A stretch of 22,835 bases of DNA. Source: an uncultured Bacilli bacterium (GTDB taxonomy: Bacteria; Bacillota_I; Bacilli_A; RF39; UBA660). The stretch is from NCBI GenBank assembly GCA_944350405.1, contig CALVPC010000003.1, forward strand, positions 1-22,835. Reading direction: 5' to 3'. The notes under the pieces are model-generated. The model was not told the DNA's origin. It ran no database searches and saw only the letters and a program-made list of their open reading frames with translations. This document shows positions 7,702 to 14,159 of this stretch, piece after piece; position 1 is the first letter of the stretch; each line of letters starts with the position of its first letter. Both the position numbers and the translations under genes were made by a program.

Positions 7702-9003
7702 TTATGCTGAAGTGATAGCTTTAAAATTATTGATTAAACTTGCAAATCCTTGATTTTCCATTAGTTTTTCCATTATGTTATTTGTATCTTCTTCTGTTAA
7801 TTCTGTATCTTCGATGCTATTTGATACATCAGCTTTTTCAAAGTCTACATCATATTCTACTTTGTTATCTATATTTATTTTCAAGTCTATTATATTACTA
7901 ATATTTGCTGTTACTTCTATTTGTCCTTCTGATAGTTTAGACTCTGTATTAGATTCTATTTTTATTGTTCCTGTTACTAAAGTTATACTATTTTGTTCTA
8001 CTGTGTAATTATAATTATTTTCATCATTTTCAGTAATAGCTATAGTGGTAGGTATATCATTTGATGTAAATTCTATTTCAGTTTTTAAAACTTTGTTAAG
8101 TATACCTTTAGTATATAAAGATATTTCTACTTTTTCATCTCCAAAGCTTTCTTGCTCATTTAATTGTGTTATGGCATTTTCTAACACGGTTTTTATGTCT
8201 GTATTTTCATCTTCAATTATGTTATTCATAGAATCTATAAATTCATTATCATCTTTTAAAGTATTTAATATATTTTCTGATATACGTTTAATATTGTTTT
8301 GATCTATTACTAATGTTTGCTTTTTTACATCTATATTTTTATTATTTACTTCAATAGTTGCATCTTCTTTTGTAAAATCATCGTTTTCTAATGATATCAT
8401 TAAAGCTTTACTTATGCTATTTATAATTACTTTTACATCTTTTGCATTTTCTTTAGTAGTAAATAATTCATTATATCCTTCTATGTTAGTACTAATATAT
8501 CTGTCATATACATCTTTTAATAAGATATAACCTTTTTGATTTTCTGTATATAGGTTAAAATCAATTAGTTTTTCTTCATTAAAGTTAGTGTTAATATCTG
8601 CATTAATTAATTTGTTAGAATAATCTATTTGGACGTTATAATTTAATGTTATTCCATTAAATAATTCAAACATTTCTTGTATTGTATTATCTGATGATGA
8701 TATTTCGTAACTAATTGTGCCTTCTTCTTTTAAAGTATTATAGTTAATTTGCTTATCAATATTTTCAGTTAAATAGTTAACAGACTCTTGTATTTTTCTA
8801 TCAAATATTTCTTTAGGTTTTGTTAAGAAAAAGAAATATCCTGCGGCTAAGATGATTATTAATAATATAATTACTATTGCTATTATTACTTTTAATTTAC
8901 TCTTTTTCTTTGAGTCATTTTTTGTTTCTACTGTATTAGAAACTGGTGTTTCAGTGCTTTCACTGAATAGCTCTTCTGATGGTTTTTCATTTTCCATATC
9001 CAT
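7702..9003 (-). CDS. Membrane-anchored extracellular protein, unknown function
   Basis: 433 residues. A short acidic, Ser/Thr-rich cytoplasmic N terminus (1-30) and a Lys cluster (32-38) precede one membrane helix (39-60); the rest (61-433) would be outside the cell. The outer part is rich in Asn, Asp, Glu, Ile and Thr, has no cysteine that I can see, and alternates beta-like stretches (for example GTISYEIS, LINADINTNFN, VEISLYTKG), suggesting a repetitive beta fold such as those of bacterial surface lipoprotein-like domains. I recognise no catalytic motif. The ATG at 9003 has AGGAGAG seven bases upstream. It has its own promoter and terminator, so it stands alone; neighbours give no functional hint. 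Confidence 0.75.
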   Translation of the reverse strand: MDMENEKPSEELFSESTETPVSNTVETKNDSKKKSKLKVIIAIVIILLIIILAAGYFFFLTKPKEIFDRKIQESVNYLTENIDKQINYNTLKEEGTISYEISSSDNTIQEMFELFNGITLNYNVQIDYSNKLINADINTNFNEEKLIDFNLYTENQKGYILLKDVYDRYISTNIEGYNELFTTKENAKDVKVIINSISKALMISLENDDFTKEDATIEVNNKNIDVKKQTLVIDQNNIKRISENILNTLKDDNEFIDSMNNIIEDENTDIKTVLENAITQLNEQESFGDEKVEISLYTKGILNKVLKTEIEFTSNDIPTTIAITENDENNYNYTVEQNSITLVTGTIKIESNTESKLSEGQIEVTANISNIIDLKINIDNKVEYDVDFEKADVSNSIEDTELTEEDTNNIMEKLMENQGFASLINNFKAITSA

Positions 9004-9036
9004 AACTTTACTCTCCTATTATTTTATTATATTTTA

Positions 9037-9065
9037 TATTTATCAAATTTAGGATATTTTGTCAA
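9037..9065 (-). promoter_or_regulatory. Promoter of the 433-residue membrane protein gene
   Basis: Minus strand: perfect -35 TTGACA (9065-9060), 17-bp spacer ending in TGA, then a weak -10 TAAATA (9042-9037). It lies between the terminator of the kinase gene and the start at 9003. Confidence 0.55.
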
Positions 9066-9075
9066 TATTTGTAAG

Positions 9076-9100
9076 AAAAATAGATATTAATTTATATCTA
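9076..9100 (-). terminator. Terminator of the P-loop kinase gene
   Basis: Seven-bp AT stem TAGATAT/ATATCTA with a six-base loop, followed on the minus strand by T5 (9076-9080). The kinase stop codon TAA lies at the junction of loop and stem. Weak because there is only one GC pair. Confidence 0.5.
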
Positions 9101-9641
9101 AAATTTTTTTTATTTCCTTATATGCTTCTTCAAAATCATCCATAGCTATTTCATAAGTTTTAGTATTTTTTAATGGTTTTAAATCTTGCAATATTTTTTT
9201 ATATTCATTTTGTTGTGCTATACTGCTTTCTACGCTAAAGCTTTGGTAATCATGATGATTTCTAATTAGTCTTTGTTTGAAAATGTTTGTGTCTTTTAAA
9301 TATAAAGATATATAATATATTTCATAATTTAACTTACTAAATTTTGTTAATAATTTTTTATAAACATCTTTATAGTCATATTCTTTATAACCTAAATTAG
9401 AAAATATATAGTCTGTAAAAAACATTCTATCAAATATTAGATTCACGTCACAACCTTCTAATGACTTTATATAGTTTAGTAATGCATTATACATTTTTTC
9501 ACTTTTTTCTTTGCCTGTTACTGTTTTATCTTTATGACCTGTTAATCTATAAAGGTTTGCTGCAGGAATGTTTTCTCTTAAATAATTTGTTAAGGTGGTT
9601 TTGCCGCATCCTTGAGGGCCTTCAACTATTATACATTTCAT
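9087..9641 (-). CDS. P-loop nucleoside/nucleotide kinase-like protein
   Basis: 184 residues with a Walker A loop at 8-16 (GPQGCGKTT), an Asp-Arg pair (D71-R72) in DRMFFTDYIF, and an Arg-rich lid-like segment (KQRLIRNHHD). This layout matches the deoxynucleoside kinase / thymidylate kinase superfamily, in which the DR pair contacts the sugar or phosphate and the lid closes on ATP. The substrate cannot be named from sequence: the segment where dTMP kinases carry a clear base-binding signature is not recognisable. The gene has its own promoter (TTGACA, 9666-9694) and a weak terminator. The ATG at 9641 is preceded by AGGAAGTG. Confidence 0.75.
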   Translation of the reverse strand: MKCIIVEGPQGCGKTTLTNYLRENIPAANLYRLTGHKDKTVTGKEKSEKMYNALLNYIKSLEGCDVNLIFDRMFFTDYIFSNLGYKEYDYKDVYKKLLTKFSKLNYEIYYISLYLKDTNIFKQRLIRNHHDYQSFSVESSIAQQNEYKKILQDLKPLKNTKTYEIAMDDFEEAYKEIKKILDIN

Positions 9642-9665
9642 TTTTACACTTCCTATTCTCTATTA

Positions 9666-9694
9666 AGAGTACAAAAAATAATTAGTTATGTCAA
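9666..9694 (-). promoter_or_regulatory. Promoter of the P-loop kinase gene
   Basis: Minus strand: perfect -35 TTGACA (9694-9689), 17-bp spacer ending TTG, weak -10 TACTCT (9671-9666). About 24 nt before the ATG. Confidence 0.5.
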
Positions 9695-9709
9695 TATTTA
9701 TTTCTATAA

Positions 9710-9736
9710 ATAAAAAGAGTGAAAATGCTCACTCTT
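9710..9736 (-). terminator. Terminator of hpf-ddl
   Basis: Perfect 8-bp stem AAGAGTGA/TCACTCTT with a six-base loop and a T5 tract on the minus strand. The TGA stop codon of ddl is part of the stem. Confidence 0.85.
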
Positions 9737-10772
9737 CAAAGGCTAATTCTATTAGTTTAGTTGTTAAAGATTTACCATCTATGCCGGACTCTTCCATTAG
9801 TTTAGGATACATACTTATTCCTGTAAATCCTGGCATGGTATTTATTTCATTTATATAAATATTATTTTCTTTATCTAAAAAGAAATCTACTCTAGATAAG
9901 CCTTTACCATCTACTGATTTAAAAGCTTTAATTGCCTGCTTTTTGATTTTGTCTTCTATTTTTGGATCTAAATCAGCATGATTTACAGTATAAGAAGAGG
10001 CATTTTTATACTTTGAATCATAATCGTAGAAGTCGTCTGCAGACATTATTTCTCCGACACATGATACTATTATATCTTCATTGCCTAATACTGCACATTC
10101 TAACTCACGCATTTCTATGCCTTCTTCTATTAAGATTTTTTTATCATATTTTGCGGCTTCTTCTATAGATGCTTGTAATTCTTTAATATTAGAGACTTTA
10201 GTTATTCCAATTGAAGATCCAGAATTAGAAGGTTTAACAAACATAGGAAATTTTATCTTTTTCTCTATTAATTTTGATATTTCAGTTAATGAATACTCTG
10301 CTTCATTAAAATTTTTATCAATATAAATATATTTATCATTATGTTTTCTTATATATTCATAATTTACTTGCTTTAATCCTGCTTGATTAAATATGATTTT
10401 AGCATATACTTTATCCATAGCTAAACTAGATCCAAGTACTTTGCACCCTACATAAGGAATTTTTAGTAATTCAAACAATCCTTGTATAGTTCCATCTTCT
10501 CCATATAATCCATGTAATGCTGGAAAAATACAATCAAATGTTTTTAAATAATCTGTTAAGCAGGTTATTGGCTTTAAACTGTCTAGTTGTTCTCCTAATT
10601 CTATATTATAATTGCTACTATCGTAAATGTACCATATTCCTTTTTGATCTATATATATATTGGTCACATCGTATTTTTGTTTATCGATACATTTACTGAT
10701 ATACAGCCCTGATACTACCGATACATCATGTTCAGTTGATTGCCCACCGAATATCATTGCTATTTTTTTCAT
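9729..10772 (-). CDS. ddl: D-alanine--D-alanine ligase
   Basis: ATP-grasp enzyme that makes the D-Ala-D-Ala end of the peptidoglycan stem peptide in the cytoplasm. 347 residues, normal length. Visible landmarks: MIFGGQSTEHDVS at the N terminus, HGLYGEDGTIQGLFE, the lid-flanking FVKPSNSGSSIGI, RELECAVLG, and the metal-binding C-terminal block EINTMPGFTGISMYP. An ATG at 10772 has a GGGGAG ribosome site, 15 nt after hpf, so it is the second gene of a two-gene operon. With murA and tagO elsewhere in the window it shows that the organism has a peptidoglycan wall. Nothing indicates a D-Ala-D-Lac variant, though I cannot align the specificity loop fully. Confidence 0.95.
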   Translation of the reverse strand: MKKIAMIFGGQSTEHDVSVVSGLYISKCIDKQKYDVTNIYIDQKGIWYIYDSSNYNIELGEQLDSLKPITCLTDYLKTFDCIFPALHGLYGEDGTIQGLFELLKIPYVGCKVLGSSLAMDKVYAKIIFNQAGLKQVNYEYIRKHNDKYIYIDKNFNEAEYSLTEISKLIEKKIKFPMFVKPSNSGSSIGITKVSNIKELQASIEEAAKYDKKILIEEGIEMRELECAVLGNEDIIVSCVGEIMSADDFYDYDSKYKNASSYTVNHADLDPKIEDKIKKQAIKAFKSVDGKGLSRVDFFLDKENNIYINEINTMPGFTGISMYPKLMEESGIDGKSLTTKLIELAFEE

Positions 10773-10787
10773 AATTTCTCCCCGTTA

Positions 10788-11318
10788 TTATTCTTGTTCT
10801 ATTAATCCATAATCGTTATGTTTACGTCTATATATGACTGCTACATGATCTGTTTCTATATTTTTAAACATGTAGAAGTCATGATTTAATAATTCCATTT
10901 GTAATATAGCTTCATCTTCATCCATTGGTTTTAGTTCAATATACTTTCTTTTAATAATTTTATTCTTATTTTCTTCTTCCTCTACTGATTCAAAATCTAA
11001 AATGATGTCCATTCTATTTTTATTTTTTTTACTTTCTAATCTAGTTTTATTCTTAATTATTTGTCTTTCTAATTTATCTATAGACGTGTCTATAGCAGAA
11101 TAAAAATCTTGTCCTTCTTCTTCTACTCTTAATGTACAATTTTTAAGAGGTATTGTAATCTCTATTTTTTGTTTTGGTTCGCGAACTTTAAAAAGTATTG
11201 TTCCTGTTACTTCTTCGTTATTTTCAATATACTTCTCTAACTTTTTCATCTTATCTTCAGCATATGCTTTCATTGCTTCAGTAATTACAGTTTTTTCACC
11301 ACGAATATTTAATTTCAT
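10788..11318 (-). CDS. hpf: Long-form ribosome hibernation promoting factor
   Basis: 176 residues with both domains of the long HPF found in Gram-positive bacteria. The N-terminal domain (about 1-95) begins MKLNIRGEKTVITEAMKAYA and binds the small-subunit decoding region. A Lys/Glu-rich linker follows (about 100-120). The C-terminal domain (about 122-176) includes RKYIELKPMDEDEAILQME and NHDFYMFKN and, in this family, pairs two 70S ribosomes into 100S dimers. The ribosome site is near perfect (TAGGAGGATGAT). It is the first gene of hpf-ddl. A TACAAT extended -10 promoter lies upstream, and no sigma-B-like site is obvious. Confidence 0.96.
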   Translation of the reverse strand: MKLNIRGEKTVITEAMKAYAEDKMKKLEKYIENNEEVTGTILFKVREPKQKIEITIPLKNCTLRVEEEGQDFYSAIDTSIDKLERQIIKNKTRLESKKNKNRMDIILDFESVEEEENKNKIIKRKYIELKPMDEDEAILQMELLNHDFYMFKNIETDHVAVIYRRKHNDYGLIEQE

Positions 11319-11338
11319 TTTATCATCCTCCTAACGAT

Positions 11339-11367
11339 ATTGTATCATGTTTTAAACTTTTTTTAAA
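11339..11367 (-). promoter_or_regulatory. Promoter of hpf-ddl
   Basis: Minus strand: -10 TACAAT (11344-11339) with a TG extension (TGATACAAT), 17-bp spacer, and a -35 TTTAAA matching four of six consensus bases. A perfect 6-1-6 palindrome, ATGTTAATAACAT, lies upstream at 11384-11396 and is a possible protein site. Confidence 0.5.
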
Positions 11368-11407
11368 GTTATTACTTAAATATATGTTAATAACATTTAT
11401 TTTTTTC

Positions 11408-11431
11408 CAAAATAAAAACCACTTTTAGTGG
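11408..11431 (-). terminator. Terminator of the AgrB-like operon
   Basis: Minus strand: CCACT-AAA-AGTGG hairpin (11419-11431) followed by TTTTTATTTT. It lies about 35 nt after the last stop of the operon (11466). The stem is short but well placed. Confidence 0.65.
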
Positions 11432-11465
11432 AATTAGTAATTATTAATAAAACAATTATTAAATA

Positions 11466-11717
11466 TTATTTCATTATTAATTTTAAAAACGCATCTTTAT
11501 GAAAGTTATTTATACTTCTAACTGAATAATATTTTTGTGGTCTTCCATATTTTGAAAAATCCATATTGTATGAAATAAAATTTAAACTTTGTTTCTTCCA
11601 ATATATTCTTAAAATTATTTCTATTTCATAACCATTCAAACCTTTTTCTCTACAAAATTCTACTAATTTATCTTTATTTGTAGGTAAATCTACTAAAGTT
11701 TTTAATCTTTTTGGCAT
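11466..11717 (-). CDS. Small HTH-like protein (sigma region 4-like), last gene of AgrB-like operon
   Basis: 83 basic residues, no membrane segment. The second half has the spacing of a sigma-70 region 4 type helix-turn-helix: GYEIEIILRIYWKKQSLNFIS, then YSVRSINNFHKDAFLKL, which resembles the usual '...R-x-H-x-x-A-L-x-K-L' recognition-helix ending. This is a pattern judgement, not a firm family match. The start overlaps the end of the AgrB-like gene by 16 nt and has its own AAAGGA site, so it belongs to the operon. In classic agr loci this place is taken by a histidine kinase and a LytTR response regulator; neither is present. It could regulate its own operon or another locus. Confidence 0.65.
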   Translation of the reverse strand: MPKRLKTLVDLPTNKDKLVEFCREKGLNGYEIEIILRIYWKKQSLNFISYNMDFSKYGRPQKYYSVRSINNFHKDAFLKLIMK

Positions 11718-12160
11718 GACTCATCTTCCTTTACTACTATATAATGCATATATATTGATAGGAATGCTCCTAATAAAATACATAGAAATATACTTACTTC
11801 AATACTTGGTATTAATGCTGTTATTATAAAAAATAACGTCCATGTGAATGTTGTACAAGTTATTGTTGAATTTAGATGAAATGTTTCTCCTAAAAAAGAT
11901 CTGGTAAAGAAAAATCCTACTAAGAAAAACGATAATTCTGCAAATGCATCATTAAAATAGGCTATTACAAATACTCCTGCTGTTTGAATCAATTGTAATG
12001 GTATTGTTATGCCATAGAAAATAATATTTTCTATTATTTTTTCTAATTTGGCTGCTCTTGACTCTGCATAATACTCTATAGACTGAGTATTATTAAACCA
12101 TATTCCATTCTTTTTCTTTCTCTTTTTCTTATTGTCTTTTAATTTATCATCTGTTTTCAT
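11702..12160 (-). CDS. AgrB-like membrane cysteine endopeptidase
   Basis: 152 residues: a Lys-rich cytoplasmic N terminus (1-18), an amphipathic stretch, then about four membrane helices. The key segment is R87-SFL-G91-ETF-H95-LNSTIT-C102. The His to Cys distance of seven equals that of the catalytic pair in S. aureus AgrB (H77 and C84), and the Arg and Gly ahead of it also match in kind. AgrB cuts the C-terminal part off the AgrD peptide and forms a (thio)lactone. This protein is shorter than usual AgrB (about 190) and seems to lack the last helices. A 34-residue peptide gene lies 45 nt upstream, the expected place for a substrate, although AgrD normally follows agrB. ATG 12160 has AGAGGT before it. 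Divergent, so substrate and chemistry are inference. Confidence 0.7.
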   Translation of the reverse strand: MKTDDKLKDNKKKRKKKNGIWFNNTQSIEYYAESRAAKLEKIIENIIFYGITIPLQLIQTAGVFVIAYFNDAFAELSFFLVGFFFTRSFLGETFHLNSTITCTTFTWTLFFIITALIPSIEVSIFLCILLGAFLSIYMHYIVVKEDESCQKD

Positions 12161-12205
12161 AACTACCTCTTTCTTAATATAAGTAGAACCCCCTGAAATG
12201 TTTAA

Positions 12206-12310
12206 TTATTTTACTAAGCTGCTTGCTTTTTTTGCGATTTTTTTAGCGAATTTGCTTTCTTTGTTGAATTCTCCCCACCAAAGAAAACTTCCTGGTCCTC
12301 CACCATTCAT
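12206..12310 (-). CDS. 34-residue peptide, candidate signal or bacteriocin-like
   Basis: A short gene missed by length-limited ORF searches. Its ATG lies inside ATGA, overlapping the stop of the membrane-protein gene upstream by four bases, with AAGGAG nine bases before it, so translation is coupled. The peptide has two parts. The N-terminal half is Gly-rich and aromatic (residues 3-15: GGGPG then SFLWWGEF). The C-terminal half (17-34) is a Lys-rich amphipathic helix, with F21, A22, I25, A26, A29, L32 and V33 on one face and seven Lys overall. There is no Cys. If the AgrB-like protein acts on it, S8-FLWW-12 would make a five-residue lactone ring ending in two bulky residues, as in Ser-type autoinducers. 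The order core-then-helix is the reverse of AgrD. It might instead be a leaderless antimicrobial peptide. Confidence 0.75.
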   Translation of the reverse strand: MNGGGPGSFLWWGEFNKESKFAKKIAKKASSLVK

Positions 12311-12903
12311 TGTTCCACACTCCTTTTCTTTAAATAAATTTCTTTTACTAAAATAATTATGGCCATTATTATAAAGTAATCAAATGATAATAATGTTTGA
12401 GTTGTGGTGCTTAAGCTTGTGTAATCAATTAACTTGATTTTATATGTATATGCAATTCCTTGAACTAAAGCATTAGTTGCTAATGCAAAGAATCCATATA
12501 ACACATATTTTAGATTTTTATTTGAATACAAATAGCAAAATATTAATATAAATACTATTATAAATATTTGCAGTGCAGCATATCCAAACATTTCTTTAAA
12601 AATCCAATTTAAAATCATATATAAAATAGAATATTTTACTATTGTCTTTGTTTCTTTTATTGAAAATACAAGTAGTGTAATTGAACAAAAATTTAAAATA
12701 CAAACTACGCAATTGAGGATTATATCAATAGTACCTCCTAAATCTATATTTTTCAAATTATCATAAGTAATTGCATAATATGGGAAACCTAAACTATTCA
12801 GTGCTGTGTTAACTATTATTAAAAACACCATGATAATTAGCATCCATACTGCTACTTTTGCAACTTTTTCATTAACTCCTAACCACTTAATAAAATCTTT
12901 CAT
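12307..12903 (-). CDS. Polytopic membrane protein, first gene of AgrB-like operon
   Basis: 198 residues with about six hydrophobic helices (roughly 18-36, 59-82, 88-104, 108-126, 132-150, 172-190), a charged N terminus and a short basic C terminus (KKRSVEQ). No ATPase, kinase or peptidase motif is present. The size and helix count resemble the membrane sensor half of AgrC, but there is no histidine kinase attached or nearby. Other options are a peptide exporter, an immunity protein or a receptor that signals through another partner. It starts at 12903 with an excellent AGGAGGAAG site and its stop overlaps the start of the 34-residue peptide gene (ATGA). I do not recognise the family. Confidence 0.75.
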   Translation of the reverse strand: MKDFIKWLGVNEKVAKVAVWMLIIMVFLIIVNTALNSLGFPYYAITYDNLKNIDLGGTIDIILNCVVCILNFCSITLLVFSIKETKTIVKYSILYMILNWIFKEMFGYAALQIFIIVFILIFCYLYSNKNLKYVLYGFFALATNALVQGIAYTYKIKLIDYTSLSTTTQTLLSFDYFIIMAIIILVKEIYLKKRSVEQ

Positions 12904-12947
12904 AATACTTCCTCCTAAACATTATACTATAAATAAAATTATTTGGA

Positions 12948-12970
12948 ACGCAGTGTTTACGCAAATTATA
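12948..12970 (-). promoter_or_regulatory. Promoter region and TGCGT direct repeat ahead of AgrB-like operon
   Basis: The minus strand has TATAAT at 12970-12965, with a TTGGAA -35-like hexamer 15 bp upstream. TGCGT follows twice (12963-12959 and 12952-12948), spaced 11 bp start to start, about one helical turn. The repeats are the only GC-rich patch here and would cover the transcription start. A second TATAAT (12926-12921) lies too close to the ribosome site to leave an intact leader. Regulatory role inferred. Confidence 0.45.
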
Positions 12971-13027
12971 TAAATTGGTATTATTTTCCAAAATACGATT
13001 TTATTCTACCAAAGAATATGAGAAAAT

Positions 13028-13060
13028 AAAAGAGAAAAATTTCTATTTTTTCTCTTTTTT
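13028..13060 (-). terminator. Terminator of tagO
   Basis: A 13-bp AT-rich stem (AAAAGAGAAAAA-type arm against its complement, one bulged base) with a short loop. The tagO stop TAG at 13045-13043 sits at the top of the stem. The uridine run is imperfect (TTTTATTTTC). Confidence 0.6.
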
Positions 13061-14086
13061 ATCAGATATTATACTTGTTTTGGCTATTATTAAAGTAATA
13101 AGTATAAATATTACTATATATATGCACATACCTAATTTTTTATCATTTATGGCATATATAATAGAAGCAAAGGCAAATAATATGTTCATGGCATATATAG
13201 CTAATACTGTGTTTCTATGCGATAATCCTAATTTTAATAATTGATGATGTAAGTGATCTTTATCTGGCATATATATAGGTTGTTTTTTTATTATTCTTCT
13301 AATTATTGCAAATAATGTATCTAATATTGGTATTCCTAATAATAATAATGGTATAAAAAATGATGTCATTGTTACTGTTTTAAAGCCTAGTAATGATATA
13401 GTTGATATCATGAAACCTTGAAACATCGAACCAGAATCTCCAGAAAATATTTTTGCTGGATAAAAGTTATGACATAGAAATCCAAGTGATGCTCCTAGCA
13501 TTATGAAAGTTAATGATACATCTAGTCCTCCAAAACTTGACTTTATAAATGCTATTATTCCAATTGTTAGATAGAAGATAGCACATGTTCCTGTAGATAA
13601 ACCATCTAATCCATCAATTAGATTTATTATGTTTATACATCCTAGAATAAATATGATGGTTAATGGATAAGCGAATATTCCGAAATCTAAATGAAGTCCT
13701 CCAATAGTTATTTTATCTAATATAATTCCTCCATAAAAAATTACGATTAAAGCTGCTATAGTTTGCCCTAATAATTTTGTTTTTGCTCCTAATGGGCTGA
13801 TATCATCAATTACTCCAGTTATTATAATTATAAATGCTCCAATTAATATAGCATTCATTTGAATACTTTGAACTCCAAACAACATATATCCAAATAGAAA
13901 AGTTAAAAATATTCCTAATCCTCCTAGGCGTGGCATAGGAACTTTATGTACTTTTCTTTTATTTGGAATATCCATAGCTCCAATGTGTCTTGCTATTTTT
14001 TTTATATAAAATGTTATTAGAAAGGAAAATACAAAACACGTAAATATTATTATTAATATATGAGTATAATTGGTTAAATCCAGCAT
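13043..14086 (-). CDS. tagO: Undecaprenyl-phosphate GlcNAc-1-phosphate transferase (TagO/WecA)
   Basis: Integral membrane enzyme that moves GlcNAc-1-P from UDP-GlcNAc to undecaprenyl phosphate, the first step of wall teichoic acid or other lipid-linked surface polymers. 347 residues and about 10-11 helices. Motifs: PMPRLGGLGI (51-60), the D94-D95 pair in GVIDDISPLGAKTK, NLIDGLDGLSTG with D158 and D161, FSGDSGS, and the HLHHQLLKLG cytoplasmic loop typical of the WecA/TagO branch rather than MraY. No other polymer gene is in the window, so the final glycan is unknown. ATG 14086 follows GAGGTG. It is transcribed alone: an extended -10 promoter upstream and a terminator at the end. Confidence 0.93.
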   Translation of the reverse strand: MLDLTNYTHILIIIFTCFVFSFLITFYIKKIARHIGAMDIPNKRKVHKVPMPRLGGLGIFLTFLFGYMLFGVQSIQMNAILIGAFIIIITGVIDDISPLGAKTKLLGQTIAALIVIFYGGIILDKITIGGLHLDFGIFAYPLTIIFILGCINIINLIDGLDGLSTGTCAIFYLTIGIIAFIKSSFGGLDVSLTFIMLGASLGFLCHNFYPAKIFSGDSGSMFQGFMISTISLLGFKTVTMTSFFIPLLLLGIPILDTLFAIIRRIIKKQPIYMPDKDHLHHQLLKLGLSHRNTVLAIYAMNILFAFASIIYAINDKKLGMCIYIVIFILITLIIAKTSIISDKKEKK

Positions 14087-14103
14087 ATTAACACCTCAAT
14101 TTG

Positions 14104-14112
14104 ATTATAACA
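14104..14112 (-). promoter_or_regulatory. Extended -10 promoter for tagO
   Basis: The minus strand reads TGTTATAAT (perfect -10 with TG extension), 17 nt before the tagO ATG and immediately after the mreB terminator. The leader is short and just holds the ribosome site. Confidence 0.5.
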
Positions 14113-14123
14113 TTTATTTTAAA

Positions 14124-14158
14124 AAAAATATAGATAATCATTATATATCTATATTTTT
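14124..14158 (-). terminator. Terminator of spoIIQ-like/mreB unit
   Basis: Perfect 13-bp inverted repeat AAAAATATAGATA/TATCTATATTTTT around a nine-base loop, one base after the mreB stop codon (14160). On the minus strand the arm ends in a T run (14121-14128). Confidence 0.75.
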
Positions 14159-14159
14159 G

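Noticed and set aside
11384..11396. ATGTTAATAACAT palindrome upstream of hpf as a named operator
   Set aside because: Perfect but short and AT-only in an AT-rich gap; could be chance, so it is only mentioned with the promoter.
12921..12926. TATAAT directly before the AgrB-like operon as its main -10
   Set aside because: A start 6-8 nt downstream would cut into the AGGAGG ribosome site, and no good -35 lies at the right distance; the TATAAT at 12965-12970 leaves a complete leader.
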